Shown here in pieces: positions 1 to 11,673 of a stretch of DNA of 64,000 nucleotides (the stretch's first letter is position 1; every line of letters starts with the position of its first letter). The position numbers were made by a program, and so were the translations under genes. The notes below the pieces were generated by a model, which did no database searches, was not told the origin of the DNA, and saw only the letters and a list, made by a program, of their open reading frames with translations. The stretch comes from Cymbomonas tetramitiformis. Its lineage: Eukaryota; Chlorophyta; Pyramimonadophyceae; Pyramimonadales; Pyramimonadaceae. The stretch covers positions 1 through 64,000 of the forward strand of contig LGRX02003719.1 in NCBI GenBank assembly GCA_001247695.2, in the 5' to 3' direction.

Positions 1-2
1 GG

Positions 3-308
3 TTCCACGCGGTTAGGAACTGGTGTCAGGGGCCCCTAAGGAAGTTTATCCCGGTCTGGATTCCGACCGATGACAATCAGGCTGACATTTTCACTAAAGC
101 CCTTCCTACCACAAAACACGGGGTTCCCATTATCGACAAGTTCACTGCCCGCCTCTTGGATATTAAGGACCGGGGTGTTAAGCTGAAGGAGAGACTACGA
201 GCAGCTGAAGCACATGAGCTACATGCTCAGCAACAACAACTACAACAACAACAACGACAGGACGAGATCGTCTTAGCATCACTGCAACGGCAGAACTTGA
301 TAGGGTGA
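3..308 (+). CDS. Ty1/copia polyprotein, C-terminal end (partial)
   Basis: The reading frame is open from the window edge to a TGA at 306-308. It contains the copia RNase H signature DDNQADIFTKAL (residues about 28-39), followed by a short tail with a Gln-rich stretch (QQQQLQQQQ). In copia elements this is the extreme C-terminus of the Gag-Pol polyprotein, so protease, integrase and reverse transcriptase would lie upstream, outside the window. No frameshift or stop is seen in this piece. It is transposon sequence, not a host gene. The upstream LTR cannot be seen, so the age and completeness of the element are unknown. Confidence 0.85.
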   Translation, partial: FHAVRNWCQGPLRKFIPVWIPTDDNQADIFTKALPTTKHGVPIIDKFTARLLDIKDRGVKLKERLRAAEAHELHAQQQQLQQQQRQDEIVLASLQRQNLIG

Positions 309-1303
309 CCCGAGGCGAGGGAAGGTGGGCCTCTGCGAGCATGTCTATTTCTAAAGACCCGGAGGCACCAGTAGGACCAGTTCTTGCCAATGCAAATGCC
401 TGTATCTATGCTTGCTCCGCGGTCTCCGAGTATATTGATATTGCTTGTTTTTCATTATCATGCCACTGCGGCCACCCACATCTACAGAATGTGGTGGTGT
501 CACGGGGGACTAGATATCTAGTACCGCCCCCTGTATGACATTCCTCGATGCATGTGACAGATGACTGCATTATTCGGCTCGAGACCGCGAGTCACAACGA
601 TAGAGACCGCGAGCCACGTGTTATAGTACTCGAGCATTACCGTAGCCGTACTCGTACAGCTTTACACAGCGCACGTAGCATAAGCTACTTAGACTCTCTT
701 ACTCTTATATGTTATATCTTTTACAGACATATATCACCCGTTACAGCCTCATATTTTTGCTTACAACGATAGTATTAAAACACTGATATACAGAATATTC
801 TACCCTGTATGTGTTTCAAACTATCTATTAGAAATCGTGGATCGTGATTTTCTCGCGGGATCAAAAAACCTGGACCGTGGTATCCTATACCCTGCTAGGC
901 TACTACTATAGTTACTCATTCCCGCCCTTGGCTTCAGCTTGCTGATACGCTTGACATACTGCCAGTAAATCAGTTGCCTCCCGTCCGCTCATACCCGATA
1001 CCGATACAGTGATACTGCGACGATTCGGCAGCGGCATTTGCCTACCGAGTGTCAGCCTGTCACACGACAGGTGACCATAAATGAGTTGTTATGTTATTCC
1101 CTTATTCGGTGTCACGCGACGGTATTCAGTAATAAGTAGAGCTCTATAGTCATAAGAGTTACTGTACAGTTAGAGTAAGAGTAATAAGTATAAGATCGAT
1201 CCAGCTTGTCCTCATCCTCAGTTGCGAACTCTAACTGCGACGCATCAAGTTCCGAAGGGCCGAACCGAGCAACCATTCCTTCACCCGGATTGAAAACCTC
1301 AGG
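309..1303. other. Copia 3' flank and upstream region of the VSR gene; no gene seen
   Basis: A purine-rich stretch just after the copia stop (about 309-332) could be a polypurine tract. The rest has no coding frame with recognisable features. It contains the hairpin at 498-540. The promoter of the receptor gene should lie in its last few hundred bases, but no TATA box or other element could be assigned. Confidence 0.4.
498..540. repeat. 43-bp nested inverted repeat (hairpin)
   Basis: The ends TGTCA and TGACA are inverted. Inside them GGGGG pairs with CCCCC, and the centre is the perfect palindrome ACTAGATATCTAGT. It could mark the start of the copia 3' LTR (TGTCA start), but a matching LTR end was not found downstream. 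Confidence 0.6.
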
Positions 1304-3127
1304 ATGATCACGCTTCTCAGCCCCGCCCACGTTATCACAAGCTTGCTTGCCATGGCCACCAACACTTTCGCCCAGTCCGCGGAATCGGCCTTCATCCGTG
1401 GAGTCGCCCCGCACGAGTTCATAAAGCCCGTGGCAATCACACTTGCCAACTTCGGTGCGCCGGATTACGGTAAGCAAATGACAGGAGCGCTTCGGTATCA
1501 CTCAGGCTATTCAGGCTGCTCCGCCAAGGACTACTCGGAAGACCCCTTTGAGAACGTTCCCGCAGGCCTCTCGAAGATACTAGTACTTCATCATGGAAGA
1601 GCGGCCAACTGCTCGGTCGTGGATATGGCCTTAAGGGCCCAAGAGGATGGACACGTCGACGCCTGCCTTATCGTTGACGATCTCACAAACATTGACGATC
1701 CACCGCGAACTTTATCTCACAGCGGTGACAAGCACGATTATCTTTCGAGCCTCAAGCTAACGATACCAGTGGGCTTGGCATCGTTCGTAGAAGGAGCTGT
1801 CCTTGCGTATTACGCTCGAGAGGAACATCCCGTTGTTGAAATCGACTTTCAAAGCTTGCGAAAAAAAACCTATAGTACAACTGTCGATGTGCAGTTTTGG
1901 TCGGGTTCCTTTGGATGCGACACAGCTCAGTGCCACGTGGCCGACCGCTACTTGACTCAGCTATCTGAAACTTTACTCTGGCTGGAGCATAACAATCGTA
2001 TACTTTTCACCCCTCGTTATCTCATATATAACTGCCCAAGTGGATTCGACGAGAACGCCTGCAATGGGCGATGTCTGAGCGGCGGGAAATATTGCAGCCT
2101 TCACCCCGGCTACCCTGGATACACTGGCCGCAATGTCATGTTGATATCTCTGCATTCGCTCTGCGTCCACAGTGTATTGGACAGCGCTGGTATTTCGTGG
2201 GTGTGGCATTCCTGGTGGTACAACTTCAAGTATCAGTGTACCATGGAAAGTGGGAACTTCAACGTGAACTGCTCCGACCGCGTTGTTGCAGAACTGGGCT
2301 TTGACGTGGATGCGGTGCACGAATGTGTAGGAGATGAAGACGGCGATCATCCGTTGCTCGAGGAAAACAAGGAGGAGAGAGAGCGTCAAAACGTAGTATA
2401 CACCCCAACTCTCGTCGCGGATGGCGTTCAATATCGAGGCTCCTTGAACTCGACCACTGCTTTTCAGTTTATCTGCAGCTCGTTTTCAGGAGACTATGGC
2501 AAGCCGGCAAAATGTGAACCAGAACGTACCTTTAGCCTTTGTGACATTGGACATGAAGGTTCTCAAGCGTGTGCTATGCACCCTTTCGGAGCAACAACTT
2601 GCGTCGAGAAGAAAAGTGGCTTTTATGATTGCGAGTGCCCTGCTGGCTCTGAAGGAGCCACTACTTTAATACACGGCGGGCACAAAGTTCTTACCAGCGA
2701 ATGTCGAGAGGTCAATCATTGTGAAACTCACTGCCTGGGCGACGACATGTCCTGCACCAATCTTATCGAAGGCTATACGTGCAGCTGCCATAACGGTGGA
2801 AATTATTTGGAGACCGAGGACTACTGCAACACTCAAAAAGACTCTTCCTCAACATCTCTAGGAGCAGGCGCAATTATCGCAATCGTCTTCTCTGTAGTTA
2901 TCCTTTTCGTCGTGATGGTTGCGCTGCTTGTCAAAGGGCTAACGTCCATGCCAGATTGGCTCATGGCGACGTTCAGTGCTCTTCGCGAGGAAAACCAACC
3001 AGAAGACTCTGTATCGTTTGCGGACGCTCCTCCTGATGTGGAAGGAGGCGCAGAAAACGTGTCCCCATCAGATGAGGAGCCCAGTAGCTTTGGTGATTCT
3101 GCGAATCCTCCACCTCCTTCTCAATGA
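1304..3127 (+). CDS. Vacuolar sorting receptor (VSR/BP80-like)
   Basis: 607 aa, single exon. A hydrophobic N-terminus ending near TFAQSAES looks like a signal peptide. Residues about 40-190 match the protease-associated (PA) domain of plant VSRs (LANFGAPDYG, later ACLIVDD). A central cysteine-rich part follows (PRYLIYNCPSGF, CNGRCLSGGKYC, TPTLVADGVQYRG), as in the VSR central and thioredoxin-like region. Two EGF-like modules (about 425-505), one transmembrane helix (about 519-543) and a 64-residue cytosolic tail complete the classic order. VSRs bind vacuolar or storage cargo in the Golgi/TGN lumen and carry it to prevacuolar compartments. The tail has no tyrosine, so the canonical YMPL-type adaptor signal is absent. 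It is rich in Pro, Ser and acidic residues instead. The Met at 1304 was chosen because it gives the signal peptide. Confidence 0.88.
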   Translation: MITLLSPAHVITSLLAMATNTFAQSAESAFIRGVAPHEFIKPVAITLANFGAPDYGKQMTGALRYHSGYSGCSAKDYSEDPFENVPAGLSKILVLHHGRAANCSVVDMALRAQEDGHVDACLIVDDLTNIDDPPRTLSHSGDKHDYLSSLKLTIPVGLASFVEGAVLAYYAREEHPVVEIDFQSLRKKTYSTTVDVQFWSGSFGCDTAQCHVADRYLTQLSETLLWLEHNNRILFTPRYLIYNCPSGFDENACNGRCLSGGKYCSLHPGYPGYTGRNVMLISLHSLCVHSVLDSAGISWVWHSWWYNFKYQCTMESGNFNVNCSDRVVAELGFDVDAVHECVGDEDGDHPLLEENKEERERQNVVYTPTLVADGVQYRGSLNSTTAFQFICSSFSGDYGKPAKCEPERTFSLCDIGHEGSQACAMHPFGATTCVEKKSGFYDCECPAGSEGATTLIHGGHKVLTSECREVNHCETHCLGDDMSCTNLIEGYTCSCHNGGNYLETEDYCNTQKDSSSTSLGAGAIIAIVFSVVILFVVMVALLVKGLTSMPDWLMATFSALREENQPEDSVSFADAPPDVEGGAENVSPSDEEPSSFGDSANPPPPSQ

Positions 3128-4500
3128 CCTTCGTTATATGTATATGTATATATTATTTTTCTGTCTCTGTGTGTGTACTTTTGGGATATACAACGTGTGT
3201 ATTCATAATCAACCCTGTTTTACCACAGCGCGCAAACCGCGTGCGTACCAAAGACAGTAGAGGCATCTGATAGCAGACACAGACCGCCACTTAATACGCG
3301 ACGCTTCTCCCGGCGCGAACGGGCATACAAGTCTGCATCGACATTTCGCGATAATGATGATACACAACATGTGAATTAACTGCGATTCCCAGATAATAAT
3401 AAGATAGTAAAACATTGCCGTCGTCGGCGTTCGGTCATCGGCGATCATTGCGATTGCCACTTTGATGGTTAACGTAAGGTATGCGTAAAGTAGAAAGCAT
3501 GTAAGGCAATTTGGCCAGGTTCTAAATTGTAAGTGCCACATGACCAGGGGTGCACGTGCATCACAGATTCCCGGCTTGCATGTTTCAAGAAATGGAGGCT
3601 TATACAATAGTACAGATTTTAACCTGAGATGGGAGCGTAATAGGTAATATATCACAGATTTTCGGCATGCTTGCGTGGACATCGATTGAAACACGCTTTA
3701 TTATTGAAAGAAGATCAGAATTGCGGTTTCAACCCAAATTTGTTAGCATCGAATCGGACTGATCGAGCATGTTTAATCATGCCTCATCGGCAGCAATCGG
3801 CGACCAATATAGCAGATTATACCCGAAACTCCAACCCAAAGCTGCATATGCTATAGAATTGCCTCGATTGTCTTTTGAAGGGACTTCCCTAACTGGACTA
3901 TGCCGTGATCCGCTTCAAATGCTGCATTCTGCCAAAGTGCCAACCAATCCAACATCACCATATCTGCCCGATCAAGGTGTGTGTTCCTAAAATAAACCCA
4001 TTGTTTATACGAGACTTATATACCATAAACGATCGATATGAAATTTATCTGGGATCAGTCACTGCCGTATTTCCATTTCAGGGATGAAATCCTGCGAGGA
4101 TATCTTGGATAGTGACCTGCACGTGATGATGGGCACTAATTCCAAATCCAACCTTTCTTCCTTTCGCCCGCGTGTCATAAGACTCAGTGACGGGTTGTAT
4201 GGAGAAAATCAGGAAATGCAAGCATAACTGTCACAAGAGTCACTTTCAAAGTTGAATGTTTTGGACCTTGAACACCCCCAAAAAATCAAGTTCACAACAT
4301 AATCGGACCCAGCAGCGAAACCGGTGCCACCTCAAGTCATGACAGGGAATGAAATCGGCTCTTTTCGGGCCAAGCTAAAGGTTACAGTGTTTCATGTTTC
4401 TGAGCAAGGAAACCCGAAAATAATTCGCGGAATCAAGATTTGTATCATTGCCGCGTACTAGATTTTCACTATGACATATGCCTTACTTTTCTTGCTAGAA
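3128..4500. other. Intergenic; no gene seen
   Basis: 3' flanks of the converging VSR and cysteine-rich genes. Open frames here are short, low in complexity and lack domain features or consistent splice joins. No repeat was recognised. Confidence 0.5.
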
Positions 4501-7500
4501 TTACCACTTGCATCCAGCGCCAGAGCACTTGGCCATGACATATTCCGAGTCTCCAGTAGCAGACATCGCAACATCAAAGCCTCCAGGAGCAGCACCGCCA
4601 GCAGCACCGAAAGCAATGCTAATGAAGGAAGTCTCGGGGCCATTGACCGTTGAGTCTGTGGATTCAACCGAAAAACAACAGGTCAGGTCAGCAGTCCAGT
4701 AAAAGCCCCCACCTTCCATTTCATAGCATCTTTCAACCCTTGAAGAAGTTGTTGGCATCCCATATGCACATAACTTTTGAGCACATAAAATACAGTTTGT
4801 GAAAAGCACTGGCTGCAAAAGCATCAGTATGTGTGGGCTAGGGACGGACATATTCCGATCAAGACTTTGCCAACAAGAGCTGGGGGGCCCTTCTGGACGA
4901 TGAGATTGAGAGAGCCTTTTCCTGTGGTCTGTGTGGTTCCGCTCATCCTGCAGCCAAAAACCTCCATGCACCAGGCAAACAGCAATCAAAACATAACAAG
5001 CAAACAACAGCAAAAGGACTCAAAGGGACTCCCGGGCCTTCCTCACAGCAGCAGCAACAGACTGTGCACCAATTCAAGAGGAGTTTATATTTGGAGCGCA
5101 GAAACTCTCTGTACAACCAAGATGCAGGGAAAACTCTCTCCAATCGTAGATACCAAGCTAGAGGACAGAATTTTCCGGGCATATCGAGGAAAGAGTTTCT
5201 GACATACTCTTTCGAGTTTCTGATATACTCTTTCGATAGGACGGCAGGGATACAAGCTCACATCATGGAAAAAAAAACGAAGTAAGGCAGAAACATGGTG
5301 TAGGGCACTCACGCGAAGCCGGAGGGGCCCGTCCAAGAGAAGTTGGCAGGACCAAACTTAACATCGTATTCTCCCTGGCGAAAGCTCCCACGTAAGCAAA
5401 CGAAATGAGGGGTTGGGAAAAGGGCACAGTTTCAGGTTTCGTTCAAGCTTCAAAAGTGCTTTCGCTAAGTCACAAGATGAAACAGGGACGTAATATGCAA
5501 TGGTGACGGTGCTCGAGCAGAAGCCAGCCGGAGCACACCTTGGTGTATTTAGTATTGATCTGGATGCCGCGCCATGATCCCTTCACATCGGTTGGGGTGC
5601 TATTTGTGGGCTTGATGTGCTGGCAGCTTGCCTCGCACAGGTCCTTGGAGGTACCATGCCCAGGAGTGGACTTCTCACAAGTGAAGTTGACGGGGTTGCA
5701 CACGTAAGTTTCCGCCTGAGGTTTACCACGAGATCAGCCGGTGTGTTCATATAATAAAGGACAGCCTATGCAAACTACACGTGGCTAAGACAGACTGGAG
5801 AACAAAGCGAGGGGGCCTCACACCTACACACTCTTAGTAAAGTCCGTTTTCCTGTTCCAATTTGACTCTCGTCTCATCCGTCGAGAGAGACTATGGTTGG
5901 TTGCAGGAGGTTTGTACCATACGTCAGTTTGCTCACCTATGCACCTTTGTTTCGCTACACGGCGCCCTTGGATTAGCCGAAAAAGAAGCCGTGATCTAGT
6001 GACGCACCGCAGGCTTGCACTGCAGCTCGCAGTTTTCCTTGGAGACGCCTTGGCCGGGAGCTGCTAGGTCACAAGTGTATGATGTCGTGTTGCACTCGTA
6101 ACCTGTTTAGGCACCGACAGCGGATTTTGACACGGCAGGTCAACACGAGAACTAGAGCTCTCCCCAGTTCTCAGGTAAACGAGTGCCTGCACTGCGCTGC
6201 ACTAACATGCTTCTTCAACCACGCAATACAAAAAAGGTCCCAGGAGTATCACGCAGCATCGGTTCGCAGAACTTGGAGGAAACGTCAGCGATTTATTGGC
6301 ATGCGCACGCTCGCTCCTCACGGTGTGTACTAGTTTTCCTCTTACGGTATGTCCTTACCCTGAATGCACTCCTCGGTGGAATAAATGCCGTTGCAAGTGA
6401 AGTGGGTGGAGCCGTTCTTGTCGAAGCCCGCACAGCGAGGTCCTGCAACCGCGTGCAACATCCGTTAACTTAGGCTAGAAACTCCAGTGCTCGATAACGG
6501 TGACTATTGCGCTTTCAATTCGAAGGTTGCTCTTGCAGGAGGCAAACGTTACAGGGCAAACGTTACAGGGCAATAATGCCGGAAAACTCGATGGTGGCAT
6601 TTGACTGGAAATTTCTTCGTACCGGTGGAACCGTCGTGGAACACCACAGGAGTACTGCACCAGCCACACAGGTCCTCCTGTTGCAGCACTCAGAGAAAAC
6701 TGCCTTCAGCAGCCCAATATCTTCGCAAGGTGAGAAATGCAACGCTAGCACGCCAGCCCAGGCAATGGGCGCACAGTCACCCAGGAACCCTTTAACTGGA
6801 GCACGTGTGGTTCACGAGGAGACAGGCGAGCAGCACCTTGACGCAGGATTCGCAGTCGAGCTTGGCGCCGCAGTGGTCGACTTCGGTCTTCAAGTCGGCG
6901 GCCTCGTTGATCAGCATGCGCGCCTTGAGCGAGGAAATATCCACCTCGCTGACAGAAGACAGACGCTTATTGACCTGAAGTCAGCGGGCAACGAATCGTC
7001 AGGACCTTGACATTGCAAAAGTTCGGTTGAGCACAGTCAACCGAACTTAACATTGGTGAGCACGCAGACATGATGCCTGATATGAGTATGCCAGCTGGAG
7101 TTCACTCGACTGCGGCTGCCAAGCCAGATTGTACAGGTCACCATATTGATGTTTCACAGGACTGCACCACATCAGAAGAAGTAGCGAAAGGCGAACAAGT
7201 GGCCTCGCGGGAGCCAGCGCCCAGTGCCGACTGACAGACAAGTTGGAGGTCCACACCGAGCGACAGAGGCAAGTGCCCAACCCTCCAGGGAGGATGTTGG
7301 AAGGGTGGAAGGCCTCCTCTGCAGCAAGCTGAGAAGCCGGCAAAACGGTATTCCACGTTAAGGAGGGACAACACAGGGGGCGGCTGTGGCCAACCAATCT
7401 AAGTCCATTGACCAACGTAAAGGCAGTCGAGGATGCGATGCAGAAGCACCTACCATATCCTTGAAGAAGTTGAACTTATCCTCAAAGAGAGTGGCACTGA

Positions 7501-9551
7501 AGCTGCACTTCTTGCCAGTCTTGCACTTAAAGAAGACGTACTCATCGGTTGCCATGGCGCTGGCGTAGTCAGCTGGGGCGATGGCTCCGACAGCACCCAC
7601 AGCAAGAGTCATATCAACGGTCTCCTCGCTCTTCTGCAAGTTGTAAATGGCCTTCTGCACGCCGTTGGATCCGGTGAAAATCAAGTCGCCGCCCAAAGTA
7701 GAGGTAGTTCCGCTCTCGCTGCCGACCGAACAAAAAGGGGGACGTTAATCTTTCTTGCATACAGTCGCCGCAACGAACGAATAGACACAAAATAAAAAAT
7801 ATAAGTTTGCGCGCCGCCCATAGCCCAACCTCCTCGGAAAAGGGGCAAAGAGAGCGTAGCGAAGCGTAAGTATCTGGACACAATCTTGCCTATAAAGTCC
7901 CGAGAACGTTGAATACTGCTTGCGCATAAAACCGAGTGGAACCACGGCACGCTTGAGCAGAATAGGCCTCTACTTGCACAGACAACCCCGCTCGAGCAGA
8001 ATAGGCCTTTACTTGCAAAGACAACAACGATTCTTGGCTGCGAGGCGCATTTTGTTGTCAAGGGCATCAAGAACATTGTTTTGTTCTTCGCTGTCAACTT
8101 AGTTCAACCTCGCGATATCTTACCTCTTGCCAGCAGGGGTGGTAAAAGTATATTTTCCAGCATCCAGCTCCAGCTTGAACTCGCCAGCTGTGTAACCTTG
8201 GCTGATTTGAAGACCTCGCCACGTTCCTTCTAGCTCAGGGGGAATGGGCGTGGGCTGCTTGCAAATAGCATCGCAGTTCTTCTTGGGCAAACCGTACTTG
8301 CTTTCGTCACAGGTGGCCGTGGTGGAATTACACTGCACCAAAACTCCAAGCGCTTCAAAAAAAAAAACTCTCTTTACAAGCAAGAAAGTCGTGATGCCCC
8401 CCAAATACTACGCTAAGAATTGGAGTCGCACGCTTCCCGCTCACGCGACGCTCAGAAAGGAAACATGTACGGTGTAAACGAGTGATTGATGACAAAGGCT
8501 AACATGTTACAAAAGTGGCAACAGGTACAAGGTACAATCGTGAAGGCTAAAAGGGATGCCAGAGTCGAAAATTTCAAGGAAACGAGGTCCAACCGCCAAG
8601 CACAAGCGAAGCAAAGGACTACAAAGGAACTGCACACGCACCATGTACTTCTTCACGCCACAGGTACTATGGCATACATCCAGCGATGCAGCACCGGAGG
8701 TACCGGTTGGCACCTACATCGTTCACAAGACAGAGTTAAGGAAGAGAATGCAACGAGGAAGTATCGAATGACGAGTGAGGGTGGAAAACGGTGGCTGTAC
8801 CTAAACGCGTTTGCGAATACTCAGATACACCAACAGCGATTCACGAGCGTAACTCGATGCACTGGTCACTGCTCGCACACTTGCGCAGCTTCAAAAGGAG
8901 GCGATGCGTCGAAGCTGGTTTCACGCCTCGCAGAAAAGTAAGGCTCGGAATGGGCGGATGTACCTCGACGCAAGTGTCATTGCTCGCACACTTGTACAGC
9001 TTGGTCTTGGAAGGAGGCCCTGGGTGAGGCTTAATGCAGCTCTTCGCGCAGTCTTCCTTGGAAACCCCGTACTTTGAAATTACGCAAGTCATGTTCTTCT
9101 GGTCACAGGCGTATTTGTGCACGTCCTCTGGACATTTATCAGTAGTATACGTGCCAACGCACTTGAACGGATTTTCTTTGCCGGGGGTAAACCCGGCACA
9201 TTGAGCTCCCTCTGAACCGTTGTGGTAGACGACCGGAACAGAACAGAAGCCGCAGTTGGTTTCAGCAAGGCACTCCTTGCAAGTTTTGAAGGGACTGCAG
9301 TGATCGCCTACAACTGCACGTGCACGTTACCAAAAACGAGTCAGGGTGCAAGAAACTTAACAAATTGATGATATTCTCTGTCTTGTTGTCTGGATAGCGA
9401 AACGTAACAACAAGCGAAAGCCGGCAGGGCTGAAGTTGGCAGGCATAGGCGCCGGCATCAAGACCAGGCTCAGAGATAACTCACCTTGAGCCTGCGCACA
9501 CGTTGCAGAAGCAAGCACAATGCAGACGCCTATAGTAGATAAAATGCGCAT
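4501..9551 (-). CDS. Secreted cysteine-rich protein with two tandem PSI-containing modules (at least 13 exons)
   Basis: Exons, phase-checked by hand: 9485-9551, 8964-9307, 8642-8713, 8124-8332, 7454-7718, 6837-6974, 6623-6677, 6359-6442, 6008-6102, 5539-5715, 5313-5374, then about 4860-4947 and about 4501-4750; the last junction is unresolved. All other introns are GT-AG. Exon 1 encodes a clear signal peptide (MRILSTIGVCIVLASATCAQ). Module A has a PSI-like Cys cluster (CSPFKTCKECLAETNCGFC), short repeats of the form C-x(5-7)-C...GVSKEDCAKSC, a beta-rich segment (TWRGLQISQGYTAGEFKLEL), then a 90-aa tail. Module B repeats this order (DHCGAKLDCESCVK, DLCGWCSTPVV, GTSKDLCEASC, GSWRGIQINTKYTKGEYDVK) and ends at TAA 4501-4503. 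No transmembrane helix was seen. It is likely an extracellular or vacuolar disulfide-rich protein of about 630 aa. Its function is unknown. Confidence 0.75.
8853..8889 (-). pseudogene. Partial exon duplicate inside intron 2 of the cysteine-rich gene
   Basis: The segment reads LRKCASSDQCIE and closely copies the end of exon 2 (LYKCASNDTCVE, about 8964-9000), with the same preceding Cys spacing. The downstream dinucleotide is TT, where the real exon has a GT donor, so it is probably not spliced in. It looks like a leftover of a local duplication. Confidence 0.55.
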
Positions 9552-10427
9552 CTTGCGGCTTTAATTTTGTCAAAGTCCTTTCTAAATCGCAGCGACGAAA
9601 TCGTTCCGCTGAGATATACTTGTAGTTGCCGTTATCGGTTATGGCGAACGAAAGAGGGGGTTTCGAGTTTGTTAAAAGATCAAAGATCTACCAGTTGAAG
9701 TACGTGACACAGAGACAGTAGTACTGCTACCGCTACAGTACCGGCGGGGTGTCACGGTACCGCTACCGCTACCGCTACCGCTACCGCTACCGATACCGAT
9801 ACCGATACCGTATCGCATCGTTCTGTCGTGACACGACATGACATGACACATGTATCGCTATCGCTATTGCTATCGTGACACTTCTATTCTACTTGTTTTT
9901 CTTCTTTATTTTATATTATTTTATACTTTTGGGGGGACAATCTGAGACGAATCTAGTTCTAGAATCTTTCAGACTTCAGCGTTCGCAGTTCCGCAGTTCC
10001 CCGATCTGGATTGGGACACTACACTTGTAGTATTGTCGATCTCGAGATCTCCACTAAGCCATATCCACGTGGTCTTTTGCTGTCATGTCATCACGAATTC
10101 ACGATCCTCGGCCGAGCCAATAGCAATAGTGCAACATAGTCCCAATATTGAATATACCTCGAATATACCTCGAGGTAACATAAACGATTCTCGAGAAGTC
10201 AAGATCTCGCTTTGGTTTGCGTTTCCGTTTGGCTTTCTCACTGTATTTGGTGTATAAACTAAGGGGATGCCATTTGCCACGCCCAGTATGTAACGCGGCG
10301 GCTACAAGACGCACGCGCCCACAGCCGTTCGTGTCACCTCTCATTCAGATGCACCGCTAGATCCCTCTCGAATGCCATTTTCCTCGGTTCTCAGCGTTTT
10401 CAGTGTTTTCAGAAGGGAAGGGAAACG
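9552..10427. other. Intergenic with simple repeats; no gene seen
   Basis: Upstream of the cysteine-rich gene. It contains the CTACCG/GATACC microsatellite and AT-rich stretches, but no supportable coding frame. Confidence 0.5.
9726..9815. repeat. (CTACCG)n / (GATACC)n microsatellite
   Basis: Tandem hexamers CTACCG grade into GATACC around 9762-9812, flanked by GTGACAC words on both sides. Confidence 0.85.
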
Positions 10428-10688
10428 CGCTGGAATTCACACGTCGTTTCCGTCTCAATCCCGAAAAAAATCTGAACCAGTGTCACGGTCATATCGTCTC
10501 GCATCGCATCGCATCGCCTCGCGTGTCATCGTGATTTAATTTACAGGATAATCAATTTATACAGATAATCAATTTATCTTCCGTCGATATCGCGGATACG
10601 ATTACCGTTGGCGCTGGCGTTGACCGCTACAGTAGCGCTAAAGCATAAAGCGCTCGCTGCCGACATTCGTTGCTCATAATTTTCTCAA
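10428..10688 (+). repeat. Dispersed repeat, inverted copy at 31523-31770
   Basis: About 260 bp, strongly similar in reverse complement to 31523-31770 (shared words include GGAATTCACACGTCGTTTCC and GTTGCTCATAATTTTCTCAA). It continues beyond the LTR element: 16574-16650 matches the next part of the 31-kb copy (31450-31522 inverted). The LTR element at 10694-16573 was therefore inserted into this repeat. Confidence 0.75.
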
Positions 10689-10693
10689 CGTTT

Positions 10694-11124
10694 TCATGGG
10701 AACACTGACTTTCACCCCCCATAAGGGGGGAGGTCTGTGGTGCCCAATGTCACCCCTCGCCTACTCGGATGTTGCTGGAAACAGCTGAACAGGCAGTGGG
10801 GACCCGCTGCCGACGGTGAAACAACGGATCACTAAACTCGGATATACAAACGATATATACCCGAGATGAGTGACACAGGCTGACCACCGAAGATGACATA
10901 CAGGAATGACACCAGACTGTACGAACTAGTCGTAGTGTCAATTCCAACAGATGTCACTTGCGGCGCCTGCTGTTTGCTCCGCTCGTGTGCCACGGTCCGT
11001 CCGCCAGCTTAAACTCAATTATCTTTCAGTTTAACCCGACTTTAGCCGAACCGAAACCCTACCTCACTGCCTTTACATTTTCCAATGCAAGCATATATAT
11101 TCTATATTATCTGCTTTCACATCA
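10694..11124 (+). repeat. Left LTR of the outer element, split by a solo LTR
   Basis: Matches 16322-16573 on both sides of the 10773-10949 insertion. It begins TCATGGGAACACTGAC and ends CACATCA. Confidence 0.78.
10773..10949 (+). mobile_element. 177-bp solo LTR / TRIM-like insertion, TSD GATGT
   Basis: Ends TGCTGGAA and TTCCAACA are inverted as in LTRs. The 5-bp duplication GATGT lies at 10768-10772 and 10950-10954. The homologous right LTR (16396-16400) has a single GATGT with no insertion, an internal empty site. A second copy of equal length is at 28929-29105. Confidence 0.85.
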
Positions 11125-11673
11125 GGTTTGGACCCACCTACGTTCAAAGGTGTTGTTTCTTACGTTCTCCGTCCGCTTCGCGCCCTGCGATTCTATCCTT
11201 TTTTCTATCCTTTCTATATTTTTTTAGTACCGTCATTTAACTAGTACCGACACTTCTTAGTACCGACATTTTACTGCCGACAATCGACCTCCTTGCCTTC
11301 GCAAAGGTCACCCTTAGTCCCGACATTTCTTAGTACCGACATTTCTTTTAGTACCGACATTTAGCGCACTTTCTCGTGCGTTACCATTCAACTACACCGA
11401 CAATTCCGTTGTGTTCTTCAACCTCTGGACGACAGCACCTAAACTGCAGCAAAATTGGCTTACCTTACGCCTATTTTGACTTCACCGACGTTTTCCCCGC
11501 GAAATTCTACTACAATTTGACCTTTTCATCGTCTGTTTTGGTTGATTTTACGAGATTTTACGTTTTTCAACGCAAACCCAAACTTTGACCTTACATATTT
11601 TACAGCCGCGGCTGAATGGCTTCTTTGCGCCAGCATGCGCGCATGTGCGCGCTGAGATCAGCACTTCACCTAC

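Noticed and set aside
498..1128. Complete copia 3' LTR
   Set aside because: A TGTCA start is present but no matching terminus or second LTR in the window allows its end to be set.
1112..1501. Minus-strand frame overlapping the VSR start
   Set aside because: It overlaps a clear gene and has no features of its own.
3209..3694. 161-codon minus-strand frame downstream of the VSR gene
   Set aside because: No domain, signal or splice support; it overlaps the likely 3' UTR.
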